Positions 1-8,319 of a stretch of 64,000 nucleotides of DNA are shown one piece after another. How positions within the stretch are numbered: the stretch's first letter is position 1; each line of letters opens with the position of its first letter. The notes below the pieces were generated by a model. It was given only the letters and a program-made list of their open reading frames with translations, was not told the origin of the DNA and did no database searches. This stretch comes from an uncultured Lachnospiraceae bacterium. GTDB lineage: Bacteria > Bacillota > Clostridia > Lachnospirales > Lachnospiraceae. The position numbers and the translations under genes were made by a program. Location of the stretch: the NCBI GenBank assembly GCA_910577175.1, contig CAJTLU010000014.1, positions 1 through 64,000 of the forward strand. The letters run 5' to 3'.

Positions 1-210
1 CTTGAAGTCAACCGGCGCGGACAGTTTATCCGTACCATCAGCAACGGAAAACCTTGGGCAACATTTTATACCATCACACATCACTGCTAATGCTTTATCT
101 GCAATATCAGCAAATTTATCTAGGACGGACCCCTCTGACTTCTTTCCCAATGCCGAATCTGCAAACTTATTGTTAGGTGTCTCTTTTGCATCGTTAAAAT
201 TGCCTATCAT
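1..210 (-). CDS. Hypothetical protein, N-terminal fragment (cut by window edge)
   Basis: An open frame begins with ATG at 210 and runs out of the window after 70 codons without a stop. Its start overlaps the stop of the upstream ATPase gene by four bases (ATGA), the usual sign of translational coupling, so the two are very likely co-transcribed. The visible peptide is hydrophilic, rich in Lys, Asp and Ala, with a Cys-Cys pair near residue 54. I do not recognise a family. Its job is probably linked to the HerA-like ATPase upstream, but that is inference from coupling alone. Confidence 0.6.
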   Translation of the reverse strand, partial: MIGNFNDAKETPNNKFADSALGKKSEGSVLDKFADIADKALAVMCDGIKCCPRFSVADGTDKLSAPVDFK

Positions 211-3200
211 AAGCCACGACTCCTTTCTACAACCGACTTAAACCAATTCAAATAAATTTTCTCTCGCATCTCGCGTTCTTCTTGCTGTGTACTCATATCT
301 TTCATAAAACACTGGCTTAATGCAATTTTGAGTGGTTCACTTGGAGAATTAATACATAGTTCAACTACTCTTCCGAGTTTTTCTGTTAATTCTTCATTAT
401 CCATTGCCGTCACAACTATATTCTCAACTTTTGCTCGTACACCTAAAATATCAGTAATTCTTCGAGATAACTTTCTAAAATTGTCATCTTTCCAAATACT
501 AAGTTCTCCCTTCTCTTTAAATTCAATAATTTGCTCTTCGACAAATTCGTAATTTAAAGTAGATAAGCCCAAAGAATCCAATCCTTTTTCGATTTCTTCT
601 AACGAAATAGTATACTTTTCACTCACTCTTCCTTGTATCAGTAATTTTACGATTTGTGTTCGTACAGAATTGTAATCAGTCTTCTTCACTTCTTCCGAAC
701 AATCATATATTATTTCTGGAATCGTACACTTATTAACTTGCACAAGAACAGGTTCAACCCAATCATTCTGATAAACAGCTGCAACACCTCTCTTAAGCTT
801 TGACAATTCCTCAATCTGGTCTTCATCCAAACCTGCTGCATAACCAACTAATTCTCTATCACTCTTATCTGGCAATCGCAGAATAATTTTTGTATTTGTA
901 TTTCTAATTACAGACATATCTAACAATCCCGGAGACTGATCTGCAATTATAAATCCTTCTCCATAAGTTCTCATTTCCGCTATAGAATTTGCCAATAATT
1001 CTACCGATTTACCAAGCAGATTCGCTCCTTCAGCTGATTGCTCTGTAGAAGTTCTCTTCAATAGGTTATGTGCCTCTTCAAGTACTGTAATATGTGCCAG
1101 TGGGCTATTAATTCGTCCTGAAGACATTCTATACTCGTTCAATTTCATAACAAGAATCCCCATAATTAAAGATTTTGTTTCAGTTGAACCCACTCTGCTT
1201 AAATCGACGATAACACTCTTATCAAACAGTTCTTTATCGCTCAGGTCATCATCACAAAAAATTAAACTGTTTAGACCATTTGTCAATGAACGAACTCGTG
1301 TCAATAATGCTCCTGAATAATCTCCCTTGCAATCTGCAGAATATTTTGATTCATTAATTACAATTTCAATTTGCTCCAACAAGTCAGCAAAATTTGGATA
1401 TTTATTGGACTTATTATTAACAGAGGTACTCATATTCCAACCTGCTGCCTCGTATGCTTTTTCCATTGCTTCTTTTAGTATTGCCGGCATAGCCGCATAC
1501 ATAGGCCAGCATACATTAAATATTTCAACCAACCTATCCATATGTTCCAACACATGAACATCTTCCGGAAAACGAAATGGATTAATTCTTAAGAGAGTAG
1601 TTTTCTTTGGATTCGTACCATATACTTTTACATCAGGAAATTGACCAAACACATTTTTATACTCTCCCTTTGCCGGTTCAACTACCAGAAAAGGTATTCC
1701 ATATACATTTCTGAGTTGATTTAGTATCTCATAAACTGTATTACTTTTTCCAGAACCAGTTGAACCCGTAACGAATGTATGCATCGTTAAGGAATTACAA
1801 TCTATATTTACTTCTGTTTCCGTTTCTGCACCCATGCTAAATACCTTGCCAAGGCAGAAATCTTTACTATGTAATTTTTTATTATACTGCACTACCTCCT
1901 TGCCAAAATCAGCATGTTCAATTACAGGGAATCCACACACCGATTTTCTTGGCAGTCCCATTTCTATAGCAAGTTCATTACTACTCACTAATGAGGATGC
2001 AGTAACTGGCACACTAATACTATCAGAATCGTATTCAAATACTGGATGTATAAAGTTTGTAATATAATCTCTTAGTATTGGTAACTTATCTGCATTTTGT
2101 TTACCCCAAAAATTAATTGAGGATGTCTCAAGCCCTGACTTTTCACCTTTCATCAGTGCTTTGTACGTTCCAGCTGCCATCTCCGCTGTTTCTTGACTAT
2201 CTGAAAGGAAATATGCTGCACATTCCCACATTCCGATGCTTTCACATTCATCAATTCTTTTTAACTGCTCATCGATACGCTGCAAAGTATTCAATAAAGA
2301 CTTATTTTGCAATGTCAATTGCATTGTATCTGATTTTCCAGTTGTAATACCCTTAGTATGTGTTTCGTTCTCGGACTCATTCTTTGTTTCAGTATCCGTT
2401 TCTCCTTGCGTAATATTTTCATTTTCTGTGAAGTTCTCACTTGTACCAGTTCCGTCAGTCTTTGTTTTTGGATTATATGCACTTAATCCCATTTGACCTA
2501 CAGCTATAGCTCCAGCTACAGCCACACTTGCACCACCTGTTAATGGAGCAGCAACCAAACTTGCAACCCCCAGTGCCGCTGTACCTATACTTTTTGCCAA
2601 CGCTCCTAATGTATCTGTTTTCGTCGTTGAATGATTCTCCGATGTTCCCTTTGAATGACTAGAACCCTTCTGTATTGAACTATTAACAGAATGCGATGAA
2701 CCAATCGAAGTACCATGCGAAAACGCATCTGAAATGTTTAAAGCAGTATTTGTCCCATAAGACATTTGCATATTTGCAAATGGTGAAAGTTGCGTGTATA
2801 TCATTTCATATGCTTGCCTTGTTTCTTCAAGTTGTACCGAATCTGCACTTTTCGCTAAAACTATAGCAGTGTATTTTTGCCCCTGCATTGCAAGAGCTAG
2901 CTGTGTCCCTGCTGTCCTTACATATTTAGGAGCGACTCCATGGAATCGTGTAAACGCCTTTGTAAAACCATCCTGTGATTCAAAGCCATATTTCATAGCA
3001 ATATCGATGACTTTTTTATCTGTCCCGGCCAATTCCTGTCCTGCCATAGAAAGCCTCCGGTTTCTGATGTAGGTATTTAACGTCATTCCCGACATAAAGC
3101 GGAACGCCCTATGAAACTCATAGGGCGACAAATTTAATTGCTTCGCTACATCTTCAAAATGTAGCTCTTCCAACAAATGCTCTTCCACATAATCGATTGC

Positions 3201-3227
3201 CTTTTGCAGCATTTCAATCCAGCTCAT
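207..3227 (-). CDS. AraC-type HTH fused to HerA/DUF87-like ATPase
   Basis: This 1006-residue protein starts at ATG 3227 behind an AAGGAG site; a longer frame to 3317 lacks support. Residues 1-105 are a complete AraC-family double helix-turn-helix domain. From about residue 108 the sequence switches to a HerA/DUF87-type ATPase. There is a Ser/Thr/His/Gly-rich stretch (160-205), an Ala/Gly-rich hydrophobic segment (207-250), and another polar Glu/Thr/Asn-rich stretch (255-300). The P-loop is GSTGSGKS at 488-495 and a Walker B-like ITVLEEAH lies near 713-720. HerA-like ATPases are DNA-pumping hexamers, often found in mobile or defence loci. Here the usual N-terminal part of the ATPase appears to be replaced by the regulator's DNA-binding domain, with no AraC effector domain. 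The chimera is seen directly. Whether it is functional or a recombination relic is not known. Confidence 0.8.
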   Translation of the reverse strand: MSWIEMLQKAIDYVEEHLLEELHFEDVAKQLNLSPYEFHRAFRFMSGMTLNTYIRNRRLSMAGQELAGTDKKVIDIAMKYGFESQDGFTKAFTRFHGVAPKYVRTAGTQLALAMQGQKYTAIVLAKSADSVQLEETRQAYEMIYTQLSPFANMQMSYGTNTALNISDAFSHGTSIGSSHSVNSSIQKGSSHSKGTSENHSTTKTDTLGALAKSIGTAALGVASLVAAPLTGGASVAVAGAIAVGQMGLSAYNPKTKTDGTGTSENFTENENITQGETDTETKNESENETHTKGITTGKSDTMQLTLQNKSLLNTLQRIDEQLKRIDECESIGMWECAAYFLSDSQETAEMAAGTYKALMKGEKSGLETSSINFWGKQNADKLPILRDYITNFIHPVFEYDSDSISVPVTASSLVSSNELAIEMGLPRKSVCGFPVIEHADFGKEVVQYNKKLHSKDFCLGKVFSMGAETETEVNIDCNSLTMHTFVTGSTGSGKSNTVYEILNQLRNVYGIPFLVVEPAKGEYKNVFGQFPDVKVYGTNPKKTTLLRINPFRFPEDVHVLEHMDRLVEIFNVCWPMYAAMPAILKEAMEKAYEAAGWNMSTSVNNKSNKYPNFADLLEQIEIVINESKYSADCKGDYSGALLTRVRSLTNGLNSLIFCDDDLSDKELFDKSVIVDLSRVGSTETKSLIMGILVMKLNEYRMSSGRINSPLAHITVLEEAHNLLKRTSTEQSAEGANLLGKSVELLANSIAEMRTYGEGFIIADQSPGLLDMSVIRNTNTKIILRLPDKSDRELVGYAAGLDEDQIEELSKLKRGVAAVYQNDWVEPVLVQVNKCTIPEIIYDCSEEVKKTDYNSVRTQIVKLLIQGRVSEKYTISLEEIEKGLDSLGLSTLNYEFVEEQIIEFKEKGELSIWKDDNFRKLSRRITDILGVRAKVENIVVTAMDNEELTEKLGRVVELCINSPSEPLKIALSQCFMKDMSTQQEEREMREKIYLNWFKSVVERSRGL

Positions 3228-3268
3228 TTTATCGCAGCTCCTTGTCCGATATCGTTCTCCTCTGTTAG

Positions 3269-4204
3269 TTACTTCTCCAACATCTGATTCATCCTTAACA
3301 CAGTTCTTAATGTACAAATTGCCTCCCTTATATCAAGACAGGACGCCTGATTTTCTTTTATACACTGCAGCACATGTCCAATCGCAGCCTCATAGCAATT
3401 TACTTGCGGCAAAGGAATTTCTTCCTTTTTATCCTCACAAAACAGCTCCAGCTTTGTATGGGTTGTCCCGTCAGCATATCCATCCTCGTAATAACGGACC
3501 GTGCCATGCTCTAAAACCGCCTCATAGCCTACAGAAAACGGATACGTCTGCGGCATTGCAGAAACACCCCGGACCAAAGCAGAACAGCCCTTGTAGCTTA
3601 AAGCAGCCGCCACAACCGATTGCTGTTCTCTTACATCAATGCTGCTTGCAAAAATATGGTCCGGCTCGCCAAGTAATCTGGTCACAAAATCCATATCATG
3701 CATCATTAAATTGATTCCGATATGTCCGCTGTCTAAATTTCCCCACCATGGCGGAGTTTCCCTCTTTATCTGAAGTTCTTTTACTGCGCCTGCTTTACCC
3801 GCTTTCACAAGCTGATAGAGATACTCATATGGATATTCAAAACGCAAAAACAGGTCTACAAACACACGCCTTCCATACTGCTCTGCCGTTTTCAAAATAG
3901 CCTCTGCATCTTCTAAGGATTCTGCCACCGGCGTTTCAATAAAAACATGCTTCCCGGCACGGAGCGCCTTGAGTGCCGTCTCTTTATGCAAATGATTCGG
4001 AAGGCAAATATCCACCAGATCAATTGTACGGTCATTCCAAATCGCTTCCATGTCCCCGGTCGTCACGACATGAAACTTGTCCTTCAGTTCTCTTAATTTT
4101 TCCTCCTTCCTCCCCCATACAATGATTTCCTCTACCTCGTTCCTTTTCGCATATAATTCTACGTGATATGCTCCGAAGCCCGTTCCCAAAACAGCAACCT
4201 TCAT
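3269..4204 (-). CDS. Gfo/Idh/MocA-family NAD(P)-dependent oxidoreductase
   Basis: The 311-residue protein begins at ATG 4204, preceded by AGGAAGG. The N-terminus MKVAVLGTGFGAYH carries the Rossmann glycine motif for NAD(P). The stretch around DICLPNHLHKETALKA and GKHVFIETP is the family signature containing the substrate-contacting E-x-P lysine/proline loop (here ETP rather than EKP). Such enzymes oxidise or reduce sugars, inositols or related polyols in the cytoplasm; the substrate cannot be read from sequence. The conserved Lys of the EKP motif is Thr here, which may affect catalysis. The gene ends 41 bases before the start of the AraC-HerA fusion, so the two may share a transcript. Confidence 0.85.
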   Translation of the reverse strand: MKVAVLGTGFGAYHVELYAKRNEVEEIIVWGRKEEKLRELKDKFHVVTTGDMEAIWNDRTIDLVDICLPNHLHKETALKALRAGKHVFIETPVAESLEDAEAILKTAEQYGRRVFVDLFLRFEYPYEYLYQLVKAGKAGAVKELQIKRETPPWWGNLDSGHIGINLMMHDMDFVTRLLGEPDHIFASSIDVREQQSVVAAALSYKGCSALVRGVSAMPQTYPFSVGYEAVLEHGTVRYYEDGYADGTTHTKLELFCEDKKEEIPLPQVNCYEAAIGHVLQCIKENQASCLDIREAICTLRTVLRMNQMLEK

Positions 4205-4330
4205 ATAATCTACCTTCCTCTCAAATAAAATAATAAAACTGCGACACAATCGAATTTTACCACTTTTTTAAGAGGTTTTCCCGACCCGGCTTGCGTAATT
4301 TTGTCAGGTTCAGGGGCATAATATTTCTTA

Positions 4331-4786
4331 TCAACGATATTTTACAGTTCTAAACTTATATTCAATCCAAAAGGTTGCTTCTAATGTATGAAAATGTATG
4401 AATCTTATTTTAGGGTCATCAATCCCTTTCGGAAAAAAATCCCTTTCTTGTTCACTCCATAATCTCTGCATTTCTGTTGTATCAGTTATGATTTCAACAT
4501 CACCCACCAAAGTTAACGAATCTCCTCCATGTTGAAAACAAATGCTTGATTTTGTGTTTGTTTCAAAGTGTTTTGCCTTTCCTTGCTTTTCACTTCTTTT
4601 GGAAGTCACAAAAAAAATATCCCTGAATCCCTCGTTACTCAATTTACGAACACAACAAGTTCTCGGATAACCTTTTTCATTAACGGAAGAAACAAACATA
4701 ACCTCGCATTTTTTTACTAACTCGTCTGCCTTGATTTCTATTTCTTTAATTCGTTGTTTCTGGATATCGCTTGCTTTCTGTTCCAT
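4331..4786 (-). CDS. Pyridoxamine 5'-phosphate oxidase-like split-barrel protein
   Basis: A 151-residue protein with a GGAGAA ribosome binding site. The segment around SSVNEKGYPRTCCVRKL and the following IFFVTSKRSEK strand match the FMN-binding split beta-barrel of the general stress protein 26 / PNPOx-like family. Members bind flavin or related cofactors and act as small cytoplasmic reductases or cofactor carriers; the exact substrate is unknown. The start ATG lies 45 bases downstream of the stop of the upstream XRE/GyrI-like regulator, which suggests the regulator and this protein form a short operon. Confidence 0.8.
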   Translation of the reverse strand: MEQKASDIQKQRIKEIEIKADELVKKCEVMFVSSVNEKGYPRTCCVRKLSNEGFRDIFFVTSKRSEKQGKAKHFETNTKSSICFQHGGDSLTLVGDVEIITDTTEMQRLWSEQERDFFPKGIDDPKIRFIHFHTLEATFWIEYKFRTVKYR

Positions 4787-4831
4787 TTTTATTCTCCTTC
4801 CATAACCCGATTTTCCTGATAGTAAGCAATG

Positions 4832-5569
4832 CTACGAAAAGTTCGTAAAGCTGTCTGTTTTTGATACGCTGTCCACATGAATATATACATCCATACAAGT
4901 AATTCCTTCCTTTTCATATACATGTTCAAAACAGGACAATATGTTCTCCCTTGGCTTTTCACGAAATCCATTTGCCTGTAAAAATTCCAGTATTCTTTTA
5001 TAGGCGTTCGGAATACGCTCAAATGCCGCCGCAAAGGGATTGTATACTGTAATGACCGCATATTCCGCTTCTTCCTGAAGCACATATTCCACCCCCGGAC
5101 AGCTTGTCTCAAAGCCTTCCGGCAAAACATAGGCTGCTACATAGCCGTGAAGTCCGAATCTGTTCTGCAGTTCCAAGGAAACATACGGAAAATCCCAGCC
5201 AATCCGCATTGCATCCGGGCAAGCCTCCAAAAGCCCGGATTGCCGCGCCCAGTTATCCATGTAAGCAATTACATCATCTTCCGGCTTCGGCGTAACCATA
5301 ACATATCTCGCCATCTGAAACCCTTTTACCCTTTTTATTGTAATTTCTGAATAAATCTCATCACAAGCACTCATATCTTCCCTGACTAAAGCATCCAGCT
5401 TACAGGAAAACATATCGCACAAAGTCAACAGTTTACCCAGTTCCGGGACAATTTCGTCTGCTTCCCATCTGGAAATCGTCTGACGCGAAACCGCTATCGT
5501 CTCAGCTAACTGTTCCTGCGTAATCCTCTTTTGCTTCCTCATGTACTGGATATTTTTTCCTAAGCTCAT
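4832..5569 (-). CDS. XRE-family regulator with C-terminal GyrI-like ligand-binding domain
   Basis: The 245-residue protein has an N-terminal helix-turn-helix (residues 5-60, with ITQEQLAETIAVSRQTISRW as recognition region). From about residue 75 to 235 there is a GyrI-like / AraC effector-binding domain ending in MDVYIHVDSV. GyrI-like domains bind small hydrophobic or drug-like ligands, so a ligand-responsive transcription factor is the likely role. The combination of an XRE head with a GyrI-like tail, rather than the commoner AraC or MerR head, is uncommon but known. An 18-base GC palindrome lies 42 bases upstream of the start and may be its operator. Confidence 0.85.
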   Translation of the reverse strand: MSLGKNIQYMRKQKRITQEQLAETIAVSRQTISRWEADEIVPELGKLLTLCDMFSCKLDALVREDMSACDEIYSEITIKRVKGFQMARYVMVTPKPEDDVIAYMDNWARQSGLLEACPDAMRIGWDFPYVSLELQNRFGLHGYVAAYVLPEGFETSCPGVEYVLQEEAEYAVITVYNPFAAAFERIPNAYKRILEFLQANGFREKPRENILSCFEHVYEKEGITCMDVYIHVDSVSKTDSFTNFS

Positions 5570-5610
5570 AGAATCCTCCTTGTAAACCTATGCGTTACTA
5601 CCTCTGTAAT

Positions 5611-5628
5611 CCTCCTGCCGGCTGGAGG
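5611..5628. promoter_or_regulatory. GC-rich palindrome upstream of XRE/GyrI gene
   Basis: CCTCCTGCCGGCTGGAGG is a near-perfect inverted repeat (CCTCC..GGAGG around GCCGGC) between the XRE/GyrI-like gene and the S66 peptidase gene. It is not followed by a T-run on either strand, so it is a poor terminator. Its position upstream of a regulator start suggests an autoregulatory operator, by inference only. The rest of the 5570-5805 gap shows nothing recognisable. Confidence 0.35.
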
Positions 5629-5805
5629 CAGTATTATTATTGCATATCCGGAAAAAAATAACCACCACGCCAAAAATGCTATTTCAGGGAGAAATGTCAA
5701 CCGGGGCGTTACGTTGCTATCCAAGGGTTAGAAAATCTTCTGCACTGTCAAAGCCCGTTTCCACTATCCCTATTATACGTCTGAAAATGCCGCCAGCTAA
5801 TCCTC

Positions 5806-6828
5806 CTATGCTTTGGCAACTCCTGGCTCCATAATACTGAACGTGACATGACTGCAATCAATCTCTGCCATTGCGCCTATCGGAATAACGGTCATTGGCG
5901 TTCTATGAGCAAAATCAACATTGGATAAAACCGGAATATCCTCCCTGCGTGCCTCATACTTCAAAAACTTAATTATGAGCTTCTCTTCCTCCTCACTTAA
6001 TTGCCCCATAATGATTCCCGCCGCATACCGGAACATTCCTGCTGCATCCAATGCTCTCAGGTCATGCAGTCCGGCTAAGGCACTCCCATATGGTGAGCCG
6101 CCCTCCAGCATAATAATGCAATCCTTAAAAAAGTCCCGGTCCGGAAAAAATTCCGTCCCCATAATCTGCCGCAAAGGTCCTGCGCATCCGCCAAAGATTC
6201 TTCCTCTTACGACTCCGCTTCCCTGCACTAATTTATAACCAGGATTCGGCTCCCACTTAATATCACTTTTGTCAAGATTTCGCCATTCAATATTGGTATA
6301 GTTTGAACAAGCCGGCACATTACCTATGATTTCCGTAGAAAACAAGCATTTTGTTATTGCTTCTTTGGTATAGCCGTCTAACTCTGCAGGCTGTGCAATG
6401 GGTGTCAATAAACTAGGTCCATAGTAGGCTCTTACCCCCGCCTTTGCAAAAACTGCCATCCATGAAGTAATGTCCGAAAACCCCATAAATACCTTAGGAT
6501 TATTTTTTATGACATTCAGGTCTATATATGGAAATACCCTGTAAGAATCATCCCCGCCCATCATGCAAATGATTCCATTTACCTCCTTATTCTGCATCGC
6601 CCACATCAGGTCCGCAGCACGTGCCTCTGGATGTTCGTATAAAAAATTGCTGCCTGCTAAAGCGTTCGGCGTCGTGATAACATGGATTCCCCATAGTTCC
6701 TCTAATCGTTCTTTTCCTATCTGATATCTGTAAAGCATATCCTTATCGCCTGCCCTGCCACCAGAAATAGAAATCAGGGCAATGGTATCTCCTTTTTTTA
6801 AAACCTTAGGCACCTCTAATTGATACAT
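5806..6828 (-). CDS. S66-family peptidase (LD-carboxypeptidase / MccF-like)
   Basis: A 340-residue protein of normal family length. The S66 nucleophile is Ser118 in GFSDI. The charge-relay Glu is in the later LEGGS segment and the His is in DFAHRTPM. S66 enzymes either trim the terminal D-residue from murein tetrapeptides (LdcA) or cleave the aminoacyl-nucleotide antibiotic microcin C (MccF). The sequence GFSDITSWMAVFAKAGVRAYYGPS is closer in feel to the MccF/LdcA-like firmicute branch, so a role in self-defence is possible, but the substrate cannot be assigned. The gene is flanked by non-coding DNA and appears monocistronic. Confidence 0.85.
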   Translation of the reverse strand: MYQLEVPKVLKKGDTIALISISGGRAGDKDMLYRYQIGKERLEELWGIHVITTPNALAGSNFLYEHPEARAADLMWAMQNKEVNGIICMMGGDDSYRVFPYIDLNVIKNNPKVFMGFSDITSWMAVFAKAGVRAYYGPSLLTPIAQPAELDGYTKEAITKCLFSTEIIGNVPACSNYTNIEWRNLDKSDIKWEPNPGYKLVQGSGVVRGRIFGGCAGPLRQIMGTEFFPDRDFFKDCIIMLEGGSPYGSALAGLHDLRALDAAGMFRYAAGIIMGQLSEEEEKLIIKFLKYEARREDIPVLSNVDFAHRTPMTVIPIGAMAEIDCSHVTFSIMEPGVAKA

Positions 6829-6905
6829 AAACCTTCTCCTTCAATATTTATTTTTACATCATGCAGACTTGAAAAACAATACTATTATTTTCTTTGCTGC
6901 CAGAT

Positions 6906-6941
6906 TTAAAAATGGAGCTTCCCTACACTTAGGAAAGCTCC
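6906..6941 (-). terminator. Rho-independent terminator of tuf
   Basis: On the reverse strand GGAGCTTTCC and GGGAAGCTCC pair around an 8-nt loop and are followed by ATTTTTAA. It lies 22 bases beyond the tuf stop and closes the str operon. Confidence 0.85.
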
Positions 6942-6962
6942 ATAAATCCAGCTTTTTATTAA

Positions 6963-8150
6963 TTACTCGATGATAGTAGCAACCTTACCGGAACCTACGG
7001 TACGACCACCCTCACGGATAGCGAAGGTAAGACCCTGCTCCATAGCAATCGGATGAATCAGCTCGATGGTCATCTCGATGTTATCACCCGGCATACACAT
7101 CTCAACGCCGTCCGGAAGATTTACAACACCAGTAACGTCAGTGGTTCTGAAGTAGAACTGCGGTCTGTAGTTTCCGAAGAACGGAGTATGACGTCCGCCC
7201 TCTTCCTTCGTCAGAACGTATACCTGAGCGGTAAACTTCTTGTGGCAGGTAACGGTACCCGGCTTACAGATAACCTGACCTCTTACGATATCGGTTCTCT
7301 GGATACCACGGAGAAGTGCACCGATGTTATCACCAGCCTGAGCCTCATCAAGGAGCTTACGGAACATCTCGATACCGGTAACTACGGTCTTTCTGTTCTC
7401 TTCCTTAACACCTACGATTTCAACTTCATCGTTCAGATGAAGAACACCACGCTCTACACGACCGGTTGCTACAGTACCACGACCAGTAATCGTGAATACG
7501 TCCTCGACCGGCATAAGGAACGGCTTATCCGTCTCTCTCTGCGGGTCCGGAATATAATCATCGATAACGTCGAAGAGCTCGATAATCTTGTCGCCCCACT
7601 CGCTGCTCGGATCTTCCAGAGCCTTTAATGCGGAACCCTTAATAATCGGGCAATCCTTAAAGTCATACTCTTCCAGAGCCTCGGTGATTTCCATCTCTAC
7701 AAGCTCAAGAAGCTCTTCATCGTCAACCATATCGCACTTGTTCATAAATACAACGATATACGGTACGCCTACCTGACGGGACAGAAGGATGTGCTCCTTC
7801 GTCTGTGCCATCGGGCCATCGGTTGCAGCTACTACAAGGATAGCGCCATCCATCTGAGCAGCACCGGTAATCATATTCTTAACGTAGTCAGCATGACCTG
7901 GGCAGTCAACGTGAGCGTAGTGACGCTTCTTGGACTCGTACTCAACGTGAGCGGTAGAAATGGTAATACCTCTTTCTCTCTCTTCCGGAGCCTTGTCAAT
8001 CTGGTCAAATGCAACAGCCTCACCGGTACCAAGTCTCTCGTGGAGCGTCTTGGTGATTGCAGCGGTCAGAGTGGTCTTACCATGGTCAACGTGACCAATG
8101 GTACCAATGTTACAATGTGGTTTGTTTCTTTCAAATTTAGCCTTAGCCAT
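6963..8150 (-). CDS. tuf: Elongation factor Tu
   Basis: 395 residues, full length. The G1 motif GHVDHGKT (18-25), DCPGHADY and NKCD GTPase motifs are intact, followed by domains 2 and 3. EF-Tu delivers aminoacyl-tRNA to the ribosome. It is the last gene of the rpsL-rpsG-fusA-tuf operon and has an AGGAGG site. A separate sigma-A type promoter and a leader hairpin lie in the 169-nt fusA-tuf spacer, so tuf can also be transcribed alone. Confidence 0.98.
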   Translation of the reverse strand: MAKAKFERNKPHCNIGTIGHVDHGKTTLTAAITKTLHERLGTGEAVAFDQIDKAPEERERGITISTAHVEYESKKRHYAHVDCPGHADYVKNMITGAAQMDGAILVVAATDGPMAQTKEHILLSRQVGVPYIVVFMNKCDMVDDEELLELVEMEITEALEEYDFKDCPIIKGSALKALEDPSSEWGDKIIELFDVIDDYIPDPQRETDKPFLMPVEDVFTITGRGTVATGRVERGVLHLNDEVEIVGVKEENRKTVVTGIEMFRKLLDEAQAGDNIGALLRGIQRTDIVRGQVICKPGTVTCHKKFTAQVYVLTKEEGGRHTPFFGNYRPQFYFRTTDVTGVVNLPDGVEMCMPGDNIEMTIELIHPIAMEQGLTFAIREGGRTVGSGKVATIIE

Positions 8151-8211
8151 TTTTTAAGTCCTCCTTAAAATTTTGCCCTGCGGGCGTTCTGATTTTCGTT
8201 ATAGCAGCTAA

Positions 8212-8229
8212 GTCTGCCTATGGGCAGAC
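8212..8229 (-). other. Hairpin in the tuf leader
   Basis: GTCTGCC and GGCAGAC form a perfect 7-bp stem around a CATA loop just downstream of the internal tuf promoter. It has no T-run, so it is more likely an mRNA 5' stabilising or regulatory hairpin than a terminator. Confidence 0.4.
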
Positions 8230-8248
8230 AAACTGCCTCATATGCCTT

Positions 8249-8277
8249 ATTATATTTCAATTTTGAAATATTTTCAA
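8249..8277 (-). promoter_or_regulatory. Internal sigma-A promoter for tuf
   Basis: TTGAAA, a 17-nt spacer, then TATAAT on the reverse strand, about 100 nt upstream of tuf. A 20-nt inverted repeat (ATATTTCAA/TTGAAATAT) fills the spacer and overlaps the -10 box, so a repressor or activator site is possible. Confidence 0.75.
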
Positions 8278-8319
8278 GCACAATTTCATAAAGTTGGCAA
8301 AAAGTTTATCTGTCAGCCA

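Noticed and set aside
2..241. Forward-strand open frame of 79 codons at the window start
   Set aside because: It is the antisense shadow of the coupled reverse-strand gene (1-210), with no ribosome binding site.
4789..5130. Reverse-strand frame overlapping the end of the XRE/GyrI gene, considered as a frameshifted continuation
   Set aside because: The C-terminus MDVYIHVDSV of the main frame already looks like a complete GyrI-like domain, and the other frame has no family pattern.
7053..7628. 191-codon forward frame antisense to tuf
   Set aside because: Antisense shadow created by the codon bias of a highly expressed gene; no start signals or family pattern.
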